Positions 1 to 12,156 of a stretch of DNA of 64,000 nucleotides are shown here, piece after piece. The notes below the pieces were generated by a model. It was not told the DNA's origin and ran no database searches. It worked only from the letters and a program-made list of their open reading frames with translations. Position numbers and translations under genes: made by a program. Each line of letters opens with the position of its first letter. Position 1 is the stretch's first letter. The DNA is taken from contig JAJOZX010003207.1 in assembly GCA_023014485.1 (NCBI GenBank), positions 124,001 to 188,000 on the forward strand, in the 5' to 3' direction. The DNA is from Bathynomus jamesi. Lineage: Eukaryota; Arthropoda; Malacostraca; Isopoda; Cirolanidae.

Positions 1-249
1 CATGTATGGTTGCCCGCGCCTGCGACAGTCCGGTGCCGTCAGCAACAGCTGGGACTGACAGCAACTTTCCTTCTGTGCAATGAGGAGCCCCGGAGATGAG
101 AATTGCTTGGCGGTGCTCCGCCGTTCCAAGGAAGTTCTGAAACACGCCATATATTTCAATTTCATGGTTGTAAAGTAACCTATTTTTGTTCACATTCAGT
201 TCTCTTTTTAATTGACATTATGCTTCATGAATCTCATTACTAAATTGAT
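1..249. other. No gene recognised
   Basis: I recognise nothing in this stretch. It may be further remains of the family A relative that follows on the minus strand. Confidence 0.3.
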
Positions 250-1412
250 AGCTATGAAAACTTAATCAACTGACCTTGACCATTTTGCCATCCCAGTGGA
301 CAACACTGTGCCTCGTGGCGTGAAGGAGTCCTTCACAGCCGTCGCCACTTCACGGCGATGTGACACACTTCCCCGGCGAGCCGTTTCTTTCGAGATGCTG
401 AACTGATTGAGGTCTGCTGGTGGATCCGCCGAACGTGTGATAGCAGCCACAATGCTTACTACCTATGTAGAGAATGGAAAGTGGAAAGGAAACTGTCAAG
501 AATACATGTGGGTTACGGGACACTTTAAAACTGACGCTATCGATGAATACTATACACAATACGCACCTGATTATTAGACATGCGGAAACGATCAGCCACT
601 TCCATGACAGCAGGTGCATTAAGGATGCGGGGAGGAAGATTGACAGACACACTTGGCTCTTTCGGCAGGGGGAACGCTAGTTCTGTCTCCGACTCTCCTG
701 ACATGCCAGTATCATCATTCTCCATGGCCTCATCTCCGGTTTCGTATGCACACTTTGAGGTTTGCGGCTCCTGGCGAGGACGTTTTCTTCCTTCCTGTAG
801 CTTTCTTTTTACAGCGAAAACTTTATCGTTCCCGCTCATCGTTGCCACCCGAGGACCACGTTGATCGAGGTAGAAGTCAATGTCTTCTTTCTTGTCCTTG
901 TCGGACAGCAGTCGATTCTTTTTTATATCTTCGACAGCGTCAGATGCTCCGATATCCCACAGCTTGTCCACACTGTCCGAAAACTTCTGCCGTTTTCGTC
1001 CGGCGTCAGTTTCTCGTTTTCTGCTCTTTTGGAGTAAGTGCCACTCTTTCCACAATGCCTCTAGCTTCCGTTCGCAGTTGAGCTTTGTGATTGTTTTAAT
1101 GCGGGCCATGTTCCAAAACTTTAAGACGTTGTTTACGGTTTCTTTGAATGCGTCTTTCCTGTTAGCAATGTACTGGATAACACTGAAGAAGTATTGCAAG
1201 ACCTGCCGTGTTGTTGGCAATTTGCTACCACTGATGGAGGACGACGGTTGGCCAACTAAAAAAATTTCCGAGGCCGATCTTAGAGAAGGTAGCGATGTTA
1301 TTTTCGCCTTTCCTTTTGATGACTCTCTATTTGTAGCTTCAAGAGTTCTTCCAGTTATGGTTGCCATCGATTTGTCCATGACAAAGGATGAGGAACTCAG
1401 ACAGAATTTCAA
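250..1412 (-). pseudogene. Family A (hAT-like) transposase, N-terminal part, decayed
   Basis: The minus strand is open from 1412 to 537 (291 codons) and then continues in shifted frames to about 262. The N-terminal region carries the sequence LPTTRQVLQYFF, then an FWNMARI segment and a lysine/arginine-rich stretch. The same order occurs in the palindrome copies of family A (12985-13254), so I place it in the same family although it is strongly diverged. Near 279-303 the minus strand encodes VVHWDGKM, which matches the HFDGK motif at 13830 that I take as the first catalytic Asp. A frameshift just before this point puts the motif out of frame with the preceding segment SKETARRGSVSHRREVA. Nothing after the first Asp is visible, so the copy is truncated as well as frameshifted. 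No TSD was found. Family membership is inference from shared motif order; a search against arthropod repeats would settle it. Confidence 0.6.
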
Positions 1413-1505
1413 AATGTTATGATCTGCAAAAAAAGAAATAGGTTAGGTACCTGGCACAGGCATAGTGCATTTTCTAATTACCTATATACATTATACATTC
1501 CGCCC

Positions 1506-1883
1506 GGGTATGGTGACTCATTTTTTTGAAAAGTATAGGTGATCGTGGTTTTTCCCATTATTTGGCACTATACTAGCACATTGGTATTACCTGTATACAG
1601 GCACAACCTTTAAACCATTAGTCGTATGACATTGGCAGGCACACCAAACGACTTCTCTCATTAAGAGGATTCATAAAACATCCCTACTTAATGATTTATC
1701 TTGATTCAGTAAAAAGTTAAAAAGTACGCATTTTAAAAAAAAAACGTAATTTCAAGGTCGATGCGAGACCCCTAAATATTGATCAATTTTTGTAAAAATG
1801 GTACCAATGTGCTAGTATAGTGCCAAATAATGGGAAAAACCACGATCACCTATACTTTTCAAAAAAATTGAAAAGTGGGCCAC
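1506..1883. repeat. MITE-like element with long terminal inverted repeats
   Basis: Sequence around 1524-1595 (GAAAAGTATAGGTGATCGTG onward, through the CTATACTAGCACATTGGTA segment) returns as its reverse complement at 1795-1862, giving inverted arms of about 70 bp around a 200-bp AT-rich centre. The right end reads out as AGGGTGGCCCAC; the left end is more diverged. No coding capacity. The right terminus lies exactly where homology between the two palindrome arms begins. Superfamily unknown. Confidence 0.7.
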
Positions 1884-2335
1884 CCTAATGACCATGGACG
1901 ACCAATAAGCATGGTAATTGGGTAATGCACGGAAAAATACATGGATTTTTTGAAAAACAGTTCTGAGAGACGAATTTGAGAGGTCAGTCTGTACCTAGAA
2001 ATGAAAGTAAACACAAACATTGAACATGGGAAAATGAGGATGAAAGCCTCCACTGAATATATTAGAAGAGTAAAAAAATATGTAAAGCAGAACTTACCAC
2101 CAAAAACAAACAGCAATTAATCAATTAGCAATCCCAGTCATCCAGTATAACTGGAATAATAGATTGGCCACAATATGAAATTAATAAACTCGCTGTATAA
2201 ACTAGGAAAATTTTCAACTACACAAATTAATATATAGAAACCAATGTTATAACAGACTGTATTGACCAAGAAAACGAGGAGGAGCAGGACTAATGGTGGA
2301 ACTATACAAAAACTATGAATAAACTCTATTGCTTA
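1884..2335 (+). pseudogene. R2-like LINE reverse transcriptase, segment 1 of 5
   Basis: Translated pieces include MRMKASTEYIRRVKKYVKQN and a PRKRGGAGL-like end, which resemble the region after the RT palm in R2-like non-LTR retroposons (the ...YIRR-KKIL...INTYA-PV...KILTMH...LYLPRKEGGRGL type, from memory of the family). Frames are broken by stops. The ORF appears to resume at 10597, 12157, 15399 and 15753 after nested insertions. The mirror copy at 46045-46276 keeps a longer open frame. Assignment to the R2-like group is by motif resemblance only. Confidence 0.5.
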
Positions 2336-2439
2336 TAATAATTATTTTCGTATGCTATGTAGGAAACCAAAATGGTACAGTGCCAGATTTATGTTTACTA
2401 CTCGTTACCTACCTACCAGCCAAATGTTAATTCGGAAGA

Positions 2440-3543
2440 ATATATATAATTTCATTACTACCCAGAAGATATAAGATCTCTACAAACCGACATAAACAGA
2501 ATCTACAAGTGGACGGAAGACAACAATATGAAGTTTAACACCGAGAAATTTCAGCTATTACGGTACGGAAAAAGAGAAGACCAAAAATCCATGGAATGGA
2601 CAGGAAATTCAGGGAAATTCTAGAGCGAAAGATTTAGGGGTTGTAATGACAGATGATGCTAAATTTGAAACAAAATAAGATAGCAGTAAACAGAGCAAAG
2701 AGAATAACGGGACAGATATTGAGAACCTTTAAACGAAGGGATAGGAATGTAATCGATTCCTCTACTGAAAACCCTGATCATACCCAAATTGGAATACTGC
2801 GCGGTCCTAACATCCCCATATAAAAAAGAAGACATTATATAGCTGGAAGGGATCCAGAGAAGCTTCACAGCCAAGATCAATGGGTGCAAATAACTAAATT
2901 ACTGGGAAAGGTTACGCGAACTAGATCTATATTCACTGGAAAGGAGAAGAGAGATACACCATTATTTACACTTGGAAAATAATGGCGAAATTAGTCCCTA
3001 ATCTTACTCTGAACGCTATAACTACCCAAACAACGGTGGAAGGTAGAAACGGTAGACTGTGTCATATTCTCAAATTGAAGACGAGACAGAGGACATCCTT
3101 AACCCTAAAAGAAAATAGTTTTGTAGTGAGAGGACCAAAACTGTTTAATCAGTTGCCCAAAGACCTAAGAAACACGAAGGGAGTTACAGTGGACATCTTC
3201 AAAAGAAGACTATACGCCTGGCTCAGAACAAATCCCGATGAGCCGGGCGTACCTGGCTATGTGAGGTGGAGAGCACAAGAAACCAACTCACTACTTCACC
3301 AGGCCAACTCGAGAGGAGGGGCGACAAGCTTGACCTTCGTGAAATGAGGAATCATCGCGCGAAACCTTTGTAAGGTTGTAAGCCTATGTAAGGTAAGGGT
3401 CCAAAACAGCTGTTTTTGTTCAATATCCTGTCTTCAGGTACTGTGTACCTCATCTATATGACAGTCTTAGTTCAGACAACTGATGGTTTACAATACCTTA
3501 TTCTTGTAATGTAGCAAAGGTATATGCATATTAAGTTATGTTA
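2440..3543 (+). pseudogene. CR1/Jockey-type LINE, RT C-terminus and 3' end
   Basis: From about 2490 the plus strand encodes a broken thumb/C-terminal region. The best-preserved part is the 121-codon frame 2982-3347, with ENSFVVRGPKLFNQLPKDLR followed by DIFKRRLYAWL, the usual C-terminal signature of CR1/Jockey-type RTs. The ORF stops at 3345-3347, inside a GC-rich tail that contains AAGCTTGACCTTCGT (also found in the SINE at 46386). The mirror copy at 44949-45700 preserves the upstream RT region better (KDLGVLMTDDEKF, CPYKKDIRQLEVIQ). The 5' end is truncated. The element lies inside the R2-like LINE. Confidence 0.75.
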
Positions 3544-3942
3544 TAAGATTGGCCACCTTGTCGTGGTGGGTGGGCTCCCGTGTTGACCCAGTAGGCTACG
3601 TCGGCGGGGGCTTAACTCCCGCAAGGGTCACCCATGCCGGTCAGGCTGCTGGGGGACCGGGGTAAGAGCCACTAAAGTCTTTGGCTCCCAGTACGGGTCT
3701 CCAATGCTGTCCTTCAGAGGTGACGCCCTTAGGGCGTCACTGTGTTGGATGTTTGGGTGTCCGGGCCTGTGGGATTGGAGGGGTGGGGTCTTTGCGCCGT
3801 TTGGGGGCAAACGTTTGCATCACGGGGCCCCATTTTTAAACGGATGGTGTCCCCTGGGGACGAAGTACCCCGCCCCCTGTGGTTTGCGCTCGACCTCTCT
3901 TTCTCACCGGTAGACAGTTTCTCGCGTCTCCTTGGTCCGTGT

Positions 3943-6236
3943 TCTACAACATCAATAACATATGGAAACTATTACCTCTTGTCCTAGAGCTCGAGTGGTG
4001 GGCAACCAGGCCCGCCGAGTCATCTACCACTGGAAGACCAGGTCTTGAGGAGGTCGACCCCTCCTCCAGCAGCGGAACACTTGCACTCTCTTTTGTTACC
4101 GACCCCAGCATGTACCTTGAACATGCCTTTGGATATACACCCTCTGGAGCAGGGTTCTTGCCCCTGCCCACCTCAGCCGCCTTCGGACAAGTCAGGTTCC
4201 ACCCATGACTTGCCTCCAAAACCCGGCTTCTTACTCTCCCCGTATGCCCCTCCACCCACAGTCGGCCTGCCTCCCCACGGAGAGAGCCCCACGGCGGACG
4301 GGGAAGTCGGTATTCACGTCCATCCTATCGACCGTTGGATATCCCAGTTCACTTCGATTCTGCAGCCTCTCTATCCCTTCTAAGTATCCCAAAATTTCTA
4401 GTGATCCGGCCTACCTCTGGGTCCCTTCCGACCAACTCTAAACCGACGTTTCAGGCGATCTGAGCCCGCAGCAACTACAGCCGCTATGATGTGCGACCAC
4501 AGAGGGATGGCTCCCTCCTCATAAAATCACGCTCAGCAGCAGAGACGAAAGCGCTACTCTTCCTCACTGAGGTCCTTGGATGCTCGGTGTCCGTCTCCCC
4601 ACACCCTCGCCTGAACCAGTCAGGGCACTATTTACGCCACCCCCCTATTATCGATACAGTGAACGAGCTCTTGGAGGACCTCGCACCCCAGGGTGTCACT
4701 AAGATCCATCGTTTTACATCCCGATAGGGAGGCACCCCCCTCCCCCACCCCGCGCCTACTTCTAGCCTTCAATACCTTAATCCCTCCTGACCGTATTGTA
4801 TCGGGTATGGGATACCGCACGTCATGCGAGTTTAGTGTCAGCCCATACATCCCAGACCCGACCAGTTGCTTTAAATGCAACGAGTTTGGACACGTCAGCT
4901 CGGTTTGCCGGCAACCGCACCAACTGTGTGTTCGTTGCGGACAAATCGTTCACAAAGTGCCTCAACACACCCAAATGCTCCAATTGCGAAGGCGCACATC
5001 CCTCTTCATCCGCGAATACCTTTTCTTCAAGTTCGAGGAGGTCCAAGGCCTGCAGGTAGCCGACTTCCTTAGCCTCCGAGAGGCGCGAGACAGGGTGCGG
5101 AGTCGGGAGGTGAGGCCGGGGGTATCTTACGCCGCTGCCCTCGGCTTTGTCCTCTCGGCACGCCGCCCTGGTCTGCCGCTCAAGCCCCCCTCCACCACTG
5201 GGCCCCATCCCTCCCAAAGGGAGTCCTCGCTGGACCCGACGACCTCCTGTCCCCCCACTATCCCTCCTCTTCACGCACCTAACCTGCTACAGATTCCCCA
5301 GGAGTCTGGGACCAGGACACCCAGGCTCCATTCCCCTCGAACCCTGCCCTCCCAGCACTCTGCACACACCCGAACCTAACGCCCGGAGCAAGCCGACGAA
5401 GCGAAGGCGCCGGAGCAAGCTGACGAGGCGGAGACGCCGGAGCAAGTCGCCAGACCCTCCGGCCTTTCAACATGTCTCTCCCTCTTCCCCCAGATCTAAG
5501 AAGACGGCTCGGACCCTCACACCGCCCACTTCGTCTACGAGGACCATATCACCCCATCGCGGAAGTCTTACCAATCTACCCCCACAGATTCTGACAATAG
5601 TAGCCGAATTACATGACCCGCGTCCAATCTGGACAACATCCTCTTCCCCGAGGATCCAGTGAATGCGGCTCTGGCGCAACTACATGGTGTGGCCAAGGGG
5701 AGCTCGGCCGCGTCCATGAGTCTTATCGGTATGCCCTTGCCTCCTGGTGCCATTTTTTCCACCCCTCCACGAGAATACTCTGGTTCATCTTCCACCCCCA
5801 CAGTACCTGCCCCCACCAACATCCCCGTCCCCCTCCCTGTTAGCCACCCTGAGCACATCCTCCCGCCAACCTGCCCGATCCTTCTGGTACCCCCTCTCGC
5901 CACCCAGGGTCCGCCGTGAGACCCCAGACAGGCGGGGAGGTGCCACTTTGGAAAATAAAGCGCTCCCTCCTGGCCCGAACACAGAACCCCAACAAGAAAC
6001 CGCTCACCTTCTGAGCCCACGACGTTTGCCTGGCTGCCGTGATCCACGCCTGCGGTCTCGCTCGGCCGACTCGACCCCGCAATTCCCGCGGAGGTCGACT
6101 GGCCGACCGATTCCTTCTCTGGTGAACGGCAGGCAGCTAGCCATGCTCCTGACCCATCCTTCCCTTTCGCAAACCCCAGATCGCCCTTCACACCCCAACC
6201 CCCTAGCACCTACACCTTTACCCATCCCCCATCATC
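3943..6236 (+). pseudogene. ORF1 gag-like protein of I-type LINE (broken)
   Basis: ORF1 would encode the RNA-binding nucleocapsid-like protein of the element. Reading begins near NINNIWKLLPLVLEL (about 3950); the mirror copy has an open frame from an upstream Met (44335 on minus). Visible pieces are a Ser/Thr/Pro-rich N-terminus, an RRM-like region around 4390-4760, and CCHC zinc knuckles at about 4867-5000 (C-x2-C-x4-H-x4-C in CFKCNEFGHVSSVC, then CVRCGQ). A Pro-rich C-terminal region has a basic repeat RRRRSKLTRRRRRSK (5390-5450). At least three frameshifts and several stops break it. The following endonuclease starts near 6250. Confidence 0.75.
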
Positions 6237-6249
6237 GAATAATGGACCC

Positions 6250-9200
6250 CACCCCGAAACTACAATAGTACATTGGAATTGCAGAGGAATATTCGCGAAT
6301 TATGAAGGTCTTAATTCCTTGATTGCCACTTCCCGTCCGGTGTGTTTGTCTCCAGGAGCTAATCCTGGAGACCAGGCCCATGCCCTGCCCTACTCGATAT
6401 TCCTACATCACCACCCCGTCTCCTACCTGCACTCGAAGGGGGTCCGCCATTTTCATACACCACGCAGTCCCCTTCCACAGTCTCTCTATCTGATCCCCGT
6501 TACAGGTGATTGCTACCCGGCTTTCTCTGGATGGACAGTACACCGTCTGTTCAATATACCTCCCTCCCCACACTCAAGTCTCCCGCGATGACTTGGTGGA
6601 GGTGGCACAACTACTCCCCAGGCCCTTTCTATTACTAGATGATTTGAATAGTCGCCACCCCTTGTGGAGAAAGACACACCACCTATATGGCCCCGACCCT
6701 GATTACTGTCATGACCGAGCTCTCCTTCGAGTGCCTCAATGATGGTTCTCCTACATTTTACCATGCCACCACCTGCACTCCATCCTGTATAGACCTGTCC
6801 TTCGTCTCGACCGATACCCTCCTAGATTTCACATGGCAAGTCCCCAAGAGGAGTGTGGAAGTGACCATTTCCCTGTTCAACTCACGCTAAATTGGCCCGA
6901 TCAGACCGTTCGGGTAGGAAAAATGGATTACTGCCAAAGCTAATTGGTCCCGCTTCCACGACAATACATATACAACCGTTACGACTGCCCACTTCCCATA
7001 CTCCTACAGTGCATCGCATACTTCGAGTCAATCGTTGTAGCAGCTGCAAGCATTAACATCCCACGATCCTTCGCCTACCCCAGCGCCCGATGGGTACCTT
7101 GGTGGACCCCAGAGTGCACGGAGGCCATACGCGCCAAAAAGAAGGCTACTCGACGCTACTACCGTCCGCGACTCCCCATCCATCGCACGAAGATGCAGCG
7201 GGCCAGGGCCATCGTCCGCCGTACAATGAAGACGGCGCCCCGAGCTTCTTGGCGTGCCTTTGTATCTGGAAGAAGGTACGGGTTGTCGAGAGGCGACATG
7301 TCCTCTCCCGACCCGCGTCCTCCGGACTAACGACGGACTTCTATACGAGCTTAAATCGGTGGCAAGCCACCTAGCTTCTACCTTCGCCGCCGTTTCTTCC
7401 TCCGCAGACAGTTCCCTCTTACCCGCCCCAAAAAATAGCTCCTCTTCACCGTTCCTAGACAGCACCTACAACCGGTTGTTCACCATGCGTGAACTACAGG
7501 CGGCACTGGCCTCTCGACGATCCCCTTGTCCCGTCCAGGACGCTATCCCGTACAGCATGACCCAGCACATCCGCCCTACCTTACAAATTTTCCTACTAGA
7601 CCTATGCAACCGCATATGGATAGAAGGCACCTTCCCCCTCCCGGTGGAGGGATGCCCACGTAATCCCTATCTCCAAACCCGGCAAAGATTCCCTCGATCC
7701 CACAAACTACAGACCAATCGCCCTAACGTGTTGTGCCTGCAAAATCTTCGAAAAAATGGTCGCTACGCGATTAGCAGCTCCAAAATCTGGTTCTCGTCGG
7801 AGCCCTGCCGACCTTCATCAGGGACTTCCTCTCCTCTCGAACCTTTGAAGTTCGGGTGGGCTCAGCCCTCTCAGACACCTTCGTGCAGGAGGACCCACAG
7901 GGAAGCATCCTCAGTGTTCTGTGCTTTTCCATCGTTGTATAAACAGTCTCAAAATGCCTTCCACCCACCATCCGTTCTTCCATATACGCGGATGACCTTG
8001 CGATCTACTTCGCAGGGCGGGAGCCGTCCGTCGTTCAACGGCAAATTCAGCTCGCCATCTACCGGATGGAAAGGTGGGCGACGTCGGTGGGGTTTCGCCT
8101 CTCCACCCCGAAGACCAAGTGCATGCTTTTCAGCAGTAGTAGTCCCGCAACCCTTCCTGTTCTCTCTGTCACGTTATATGGCAATTCTCTTGAGGTGGTA
8201 CCCTCCACGCGATTTCTGGGCATGACTCTAGACCGACGGCTCAACTGGGTTCCCCATCTCAAACACCTGAAGCAATCCCTTCAACGTCCCCTCACTCTCC
8301 TAGATCACCTCTCCCACACCACATGGGGTGCAGACCGACGCTCTCTCCTTCGCCTTTACATTTCCATGATGCAGTCGAAGCTGGACTATGGCCGTGTAGT
8401 ATACAGTTCGGCCTCCAACGCCTGCCTCCGTATCTTGGACCCGGTCCTTAATAGGGGCCTCCGCCTCGCCACCGGTGCCTTCCGCTCTTCTCCTCCAAGT
8501 GGATTGCAATTACCTCCCTCTCGCCCTCCGACGGGGTTTGCTCATCATGAGGACATACCTCCGTGCACAGAGACTGCCCTCTTCGCTTCTATGCGTAGTG
8601 ATTTCTGAACTACCACCCCAGGGACGGAGCTGGCACTTCACTGAAGCGGTCCGCTCTTTCCTTGACCTTTCCAACATGCCCGCCCCCTCAGTTATCTCCA
8701 TCTCATACAACATCTACCCTTCATGGCTCCTCACCCCTATTAAGTTTTGCAGGGACCTGTGTGCCCTACCAAAGACTACCACGACCGCTACGGTATACAA
8801 GTCATTCTTCCGAGAACACGCAACCCAACACCCGGACACAGTCCCCATTTATACAGATGGTTCCCGCTCGGAGGCTGGTACGGCCGCCTCAGCGGTGATA
8901 CTGTCCCAGCCGCTTTCTCGAGGCGTCACCCTGCCCCGCGACGCCTCCGTTTTCTCAGCAGAACTTTTGGCGATTATGGAGGCCTTCGACATTGTGCGCA
9001 CCCACTCTGCCGACTCCTTTGTCATTTATTCAGATTCCCAAAGCATACTTCTCTCCCTATAAAGATTTAACCCCCCCTCATCCGCTCGTCTACACCATCC
9101 AGCAAACCTTCCATTTTTTAACGACCTTCCGACACAAGACAATCGCCTTCTGCTGGGTCTCGGCACATGTCGGCATCCAGGGTAACGAGGAGGCGGACCG

Positions 9201-9560
9201 CACGGCAAAGACGGCCTGCTTACTGCCGGCCTCCCGGCCTCTCCCTTTCTCCGGCTTTTTCCCCGACTCTCCACTCCCACTTCCGCTCCATCTGGCAACG
9301 GAAATGGGACCAGGCCACACAAAACAAATTCCCCAAGATCAAACTGCAATTAGGATACTGGGCCTCCTCATTCCACCGTCCCGCCATAAAGAAATGATTC
9401 TAGCCCGTCTCCGCCTCGGACACACACGCATTACACATGGTCACCTTATGGCTAAATCGCCGCCCCTATCACAATCGTACATCTCCTGGTCGAATGCCCA
9501 AACCTGTCCGCTCTTCGTCGCAGATGTTTCCCTCTCTTGTCCAAAATTTCCATAACCGAG
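6250..9560 (+). pseudogene. ORF2 of I-type LINE: endonuclease, RT, RNase H (broken)
   Basis: The polyprotein would nick target DNA, copy the RNA and remove it. The endonuclease starts with IVHWNCRGIFANYEGLNSLI (6268 on) and has a degraded LDDLNSRHPLW motif near 6640. The RT has the catalytic YADD in IYADDLAIYF (about 7983-8010), followed by a thumb region (RFLGMTLDRRLNW, 8210). The RNase H carries its four acidic positions: YTDGSRSEAG (about 8850), AELLAIMEAF, YSDSQS (9029) and HVGIQGNEEADR (9170). Several frameshifts separate these segments, so no full-length protein can be made. This region is absent from the right arm. Confidence 0.8.
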
Positions 9561-9593
9561 CGTCTACAATCGATCCTCGCCGAAGGCCCCATT

Positions 9594-10357
9594 CAGGAGC
9601 GGCTCGCAGGTAGGCACTGTGGAACTGCAGCACCCCCATGATCTTATGATCTTTATATTTAAATATTTAAAATAGCCTCTCTGATTGTTTTTCAATGAAC
9701 TTTGAGTTTTTAAATCAGATTATGTCCTTTTTTCCTTAAGCTATTTCAATGCCGAACGAATGAATCACGAAATTAGCTTCAGCCTTCCCGTGGAACTGCG
9801 TACTTAACAGTTCCAGATTTTGTTCGAAACGCTTGAAACCTCGGTGGCGGACGTACGAAGAGCGAGTCAGAATCGCGGGTTTAAGAGGATCCAAAGCACT
9901 GTGGACAGAGCAGTGCCGATTTGTTTGTTTGGCGTGGTAGTTGTGTTGCTGTATCGTTTGCTAATTCGAAATTTAATTTCCGAATTGCATTTATCAATAA
10001 TTCGTTATCATTTATTTTTTGTCGTGAGATTGAAGTTAATTATATAATAATTGGATTATTTACAATATATATAGCTTTCATTTCTTAGAATATTTTTTCG
10101 CTCAGAATAAAAACAGAAGAATGGAATTTGTTTATAAATAAAATTTTTGGCAAATTCGAAATTACCCGTTAAGCGTAAGTACCCTATAATTGATTTTATG
10201 ATACTATTTTACTTATTTTTATGACTGAGTAGTGAGTAGTTATCTATTTATCTATTCGACTTTCTCTCTCTCTCATATATCTATATATATAATCGACACA
10301 ATTGTTCGCAATTTCTGAGGCAGCACCCCCATAACTGAAAGTCACGAGCCGCCACTG
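9594..10357. mobile_element. Non-autonomous hAT element, 764 bp, TSD GCCCCATT
   Basis: A perfect 8-bp duplication GCCCCATT flanks it (9586-9593 and 10358-10365). The ends read CAGGAGCGGCTCG and, inverted, CAGTGGCGGCTCG, with further shared GGGGGTGCTG. AT-rich inside, no recognisable transposase. It interrupts the 3' part of the I-type LINE. An 8-bp TSD with a CAG start is diagnostic for hAT. Confidence 0.9.
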
Positions 10358-10596
10358 GCCCCATTATTCAGCGGAAGCGATTTTCCTTTTCCTCACTCTT
10401 TCCCATGTACTTCTTCGTATCTAAGACCATACTCCTCCTAACCACTATCCAGCAATTGAATCTTCCTCACCCCTCCGAGTCTACCATCCCCAACTCAGTG
10501 ACACCACTCACCCACTGACTCGCTAAGATATGTACCATTTTCACTAGGTATGAATCGGCGGTAAATTAAAGAAGGAAAAAAAAAAAGATAAGATTG

Positions 10597-10871
10597 TATT
10601 TGTCTGTTGCGGTAAATGGCTATGGATTGTAAATGATCCGCAATAAAGATGTTTTTTTTATGGAGATTAACCAAATGCACAGATCTACCATAGTTATTAC
10701 TGGCCAGTACCTGATTAGTGCCATCAACCCCCATCTAAGCTTGGTATGTGAACATCGTGGAAAAAACCACAGCAGCGAACTTCAGTTACCAAACTAGCCA
10801 AACATTTTGCACCAACAAGCATTCAGGAAGAAAGAGAAATACCAGAAAAACCAAGAACATTGGAGACGAAG
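10597..10871 (+). pseudogene. R2-like LINE, segment 2 of 5
   Basis: This lies between the I-type LINE's TSD and a mariner, and is mirrored at 41350-41629. It is read here as part of the same old LINE ORF that resumes at 12157. On its own the translation is too decayed to recognise; the assignment rests on position between segments 1 and 3. Confidence 0.35.
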
Positions 10872-10873
10872 TA

Positions 10874-12154
10874 TCAGGTCATCCCATAAGTAATGTCATT
10901 TTTTACGATAGATTAAGTTTAAACTAGTCCTACTCGGTTTAAGCATAAATTTTCCGAAGGTTATATCTAAGAGGAGATATATCGTGTTTCTCTACATACT
11001 TTACAGACCTTGACCAGTGAAGACGTGTGTTTTGCTTTATGTGAACCCCTCATAAACATGGCGGTGTCAGAAGAGCATATCAGGCATATAATGCTTTACG
11101 AGTTCAAAAAAGGGAATAGTGCTACTGAAGCAACGCGAAACATTCAGGACGTTTATGGCAATGATATTTTGCATGTGAGGAAATGTCAAAGATGGTTTCA
11201 AAAGTTTAGGAATGGTGACTGCTGTTTGACAGATGCAGCACGCTCTGGACGCACTGCTGAGTTTGATGATGACCTGCTGTTAGCCGCACTTGAAGAAGAC
11301 TTCAACAACTGTCGAAGAATTGGCCCAGAAACTCAATTCATCCCCGTCCACCATCCATCGACATTTGCAACAACTCGGGAAAGTGCCTAAGTTAGGAAAA
11401 TGGGTGCCACATGAGTTGTCGGTCGACAATCTGAGGGTGCGGGTAAACAGTAGCACAGCTCTTCATTCCCGTGAACTCCAAGATCCGTTTTTGCACCGTT
11501 TAGTGACTGGTGATGAAAAGTGGATACTGTACCAGAATGTTAAGCGCCGTCGACAGTGGGTTTGTGCCAGAGAACCAGCGACACCACAGCCAAAACCAAG
11601 TCTTCACCCTCGGAAGGTGTTGTTTAGTGTTTGGTGGGATAAAGGTGGTGTAATACACTTTGAAACCTTACCAAACAACCAAACAATCACCGCTCAAGTC
11701 TACTGTCAACAACTGGATCGATTGAACATTGCACTAAAAGAAAAGAGACCTACTTTGGTTAATCGGAAAGGAATCGTGTTCCACCACGACAACACACATC
11801 CTCATACCGCTCGGATCACTTCTGCAAAAATTGAGGAGCTTGGGTGAGAAAAACTTCCACATCCTCCATATTCTCCAGACCTTGCGCCTTCAGATTATCA
11901 TCTCTTCAGGAGTCTGAAAAACTATCTTGACGAGAAACAGTACACTTCTAGATGACCTGCACACCAGTCTTTGTACGTTTTTTGCCTCAAAACCGCCTGA
12001 ATTTTATAGACATGGCATTGAAAAGCTTGTAGGACGTTGGCAGAGTGTCATTGATTCCGATGGAAAATATACTAGATTAAAAAGTTTCAGTTGAGTTTTT
12101 TTTTGTCCTTCAAATTCCGATCTAAAAAACGACATTACTTATGGGATGACCTGA
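10874..12154 (+). mobile_element. Mariner element, 1281 bp, TA target site
   Basis: Inverted termini of about 28 bp (TCAGGTCATCCCATAAGTAA and its complement at the right end) are flanked by TA (10872-10873 and 12155-12156). The length is typical of mariner. The right arm of the palindrome has no mariner at the matching place: it reads GACGAAGTGCTAGGG near 41345-41366 (minus). So the element came in after the arms formed, or was lost cleanly from the right arm. Confidence 0.93.
11058..12094 (+). pseudogene. Mariner transposase, DD34D (inactive)
   Basis: The protein would cut and paste the mariner. From the ATG at 11058 there is an N-terminal helix-turn-helix region (MAVSEEHIRHIMLYEFKKGN). After a frameshift near 11290 the second frame continues with VEELAQKLNSSPSTIHRHL, then the catalytic motifs GDEKWILY, HHDNTHPHTA and YSPDLAPSDYHLF. 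The second and third Asp are 34 residues apart, as in classical mariner. Lesions: the frameshift near 11290, a TGA in place of Trp at about 11845, and a disrupted stretch at about 11940-11990. The C-terminus (WQSVIDSDGKY) ends at 12094. Confidence 0.9.
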
Positions 12155-12156
12155 TA

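Larger units (their letters stand above)
3552..10587 (+). mobile_element. I-superfamily LINE, nearly full length, with TSD
   Basis: This is a non-LTR retrotransposon bounded by a perfect 9-bp target-site duplication ATAAGATTG (3543-3551 and 10588-10596) and ending in an A-rich tail (10575-10587). In order it carries a gag-like ORF1 with CCHC knuckles, an endonuclease, an RT and an RNase H, which is the I-group layout. Its C-rich, high-GC plus strand contrasts sharply with the AT-rich surroundings. It holds a 764-bp hAT insertion near its 3' end. The mirror copy (41639-44645) has the same TSD but has lost ORF2, so the insertion predates the inverted duplication. Confidence 0.9.

Noticed and set aside
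653..1422. Plus-strand frames of 142 and 180 codons
   Set aside because: Antisense shadows of the family A relative on minus.
4822..5274. 150-codon minus frame in LINE ORF1, and similar long minus frames in 5279-6225
   Set aside because: GC-rich antisense shadows of the gag; they have no domains.
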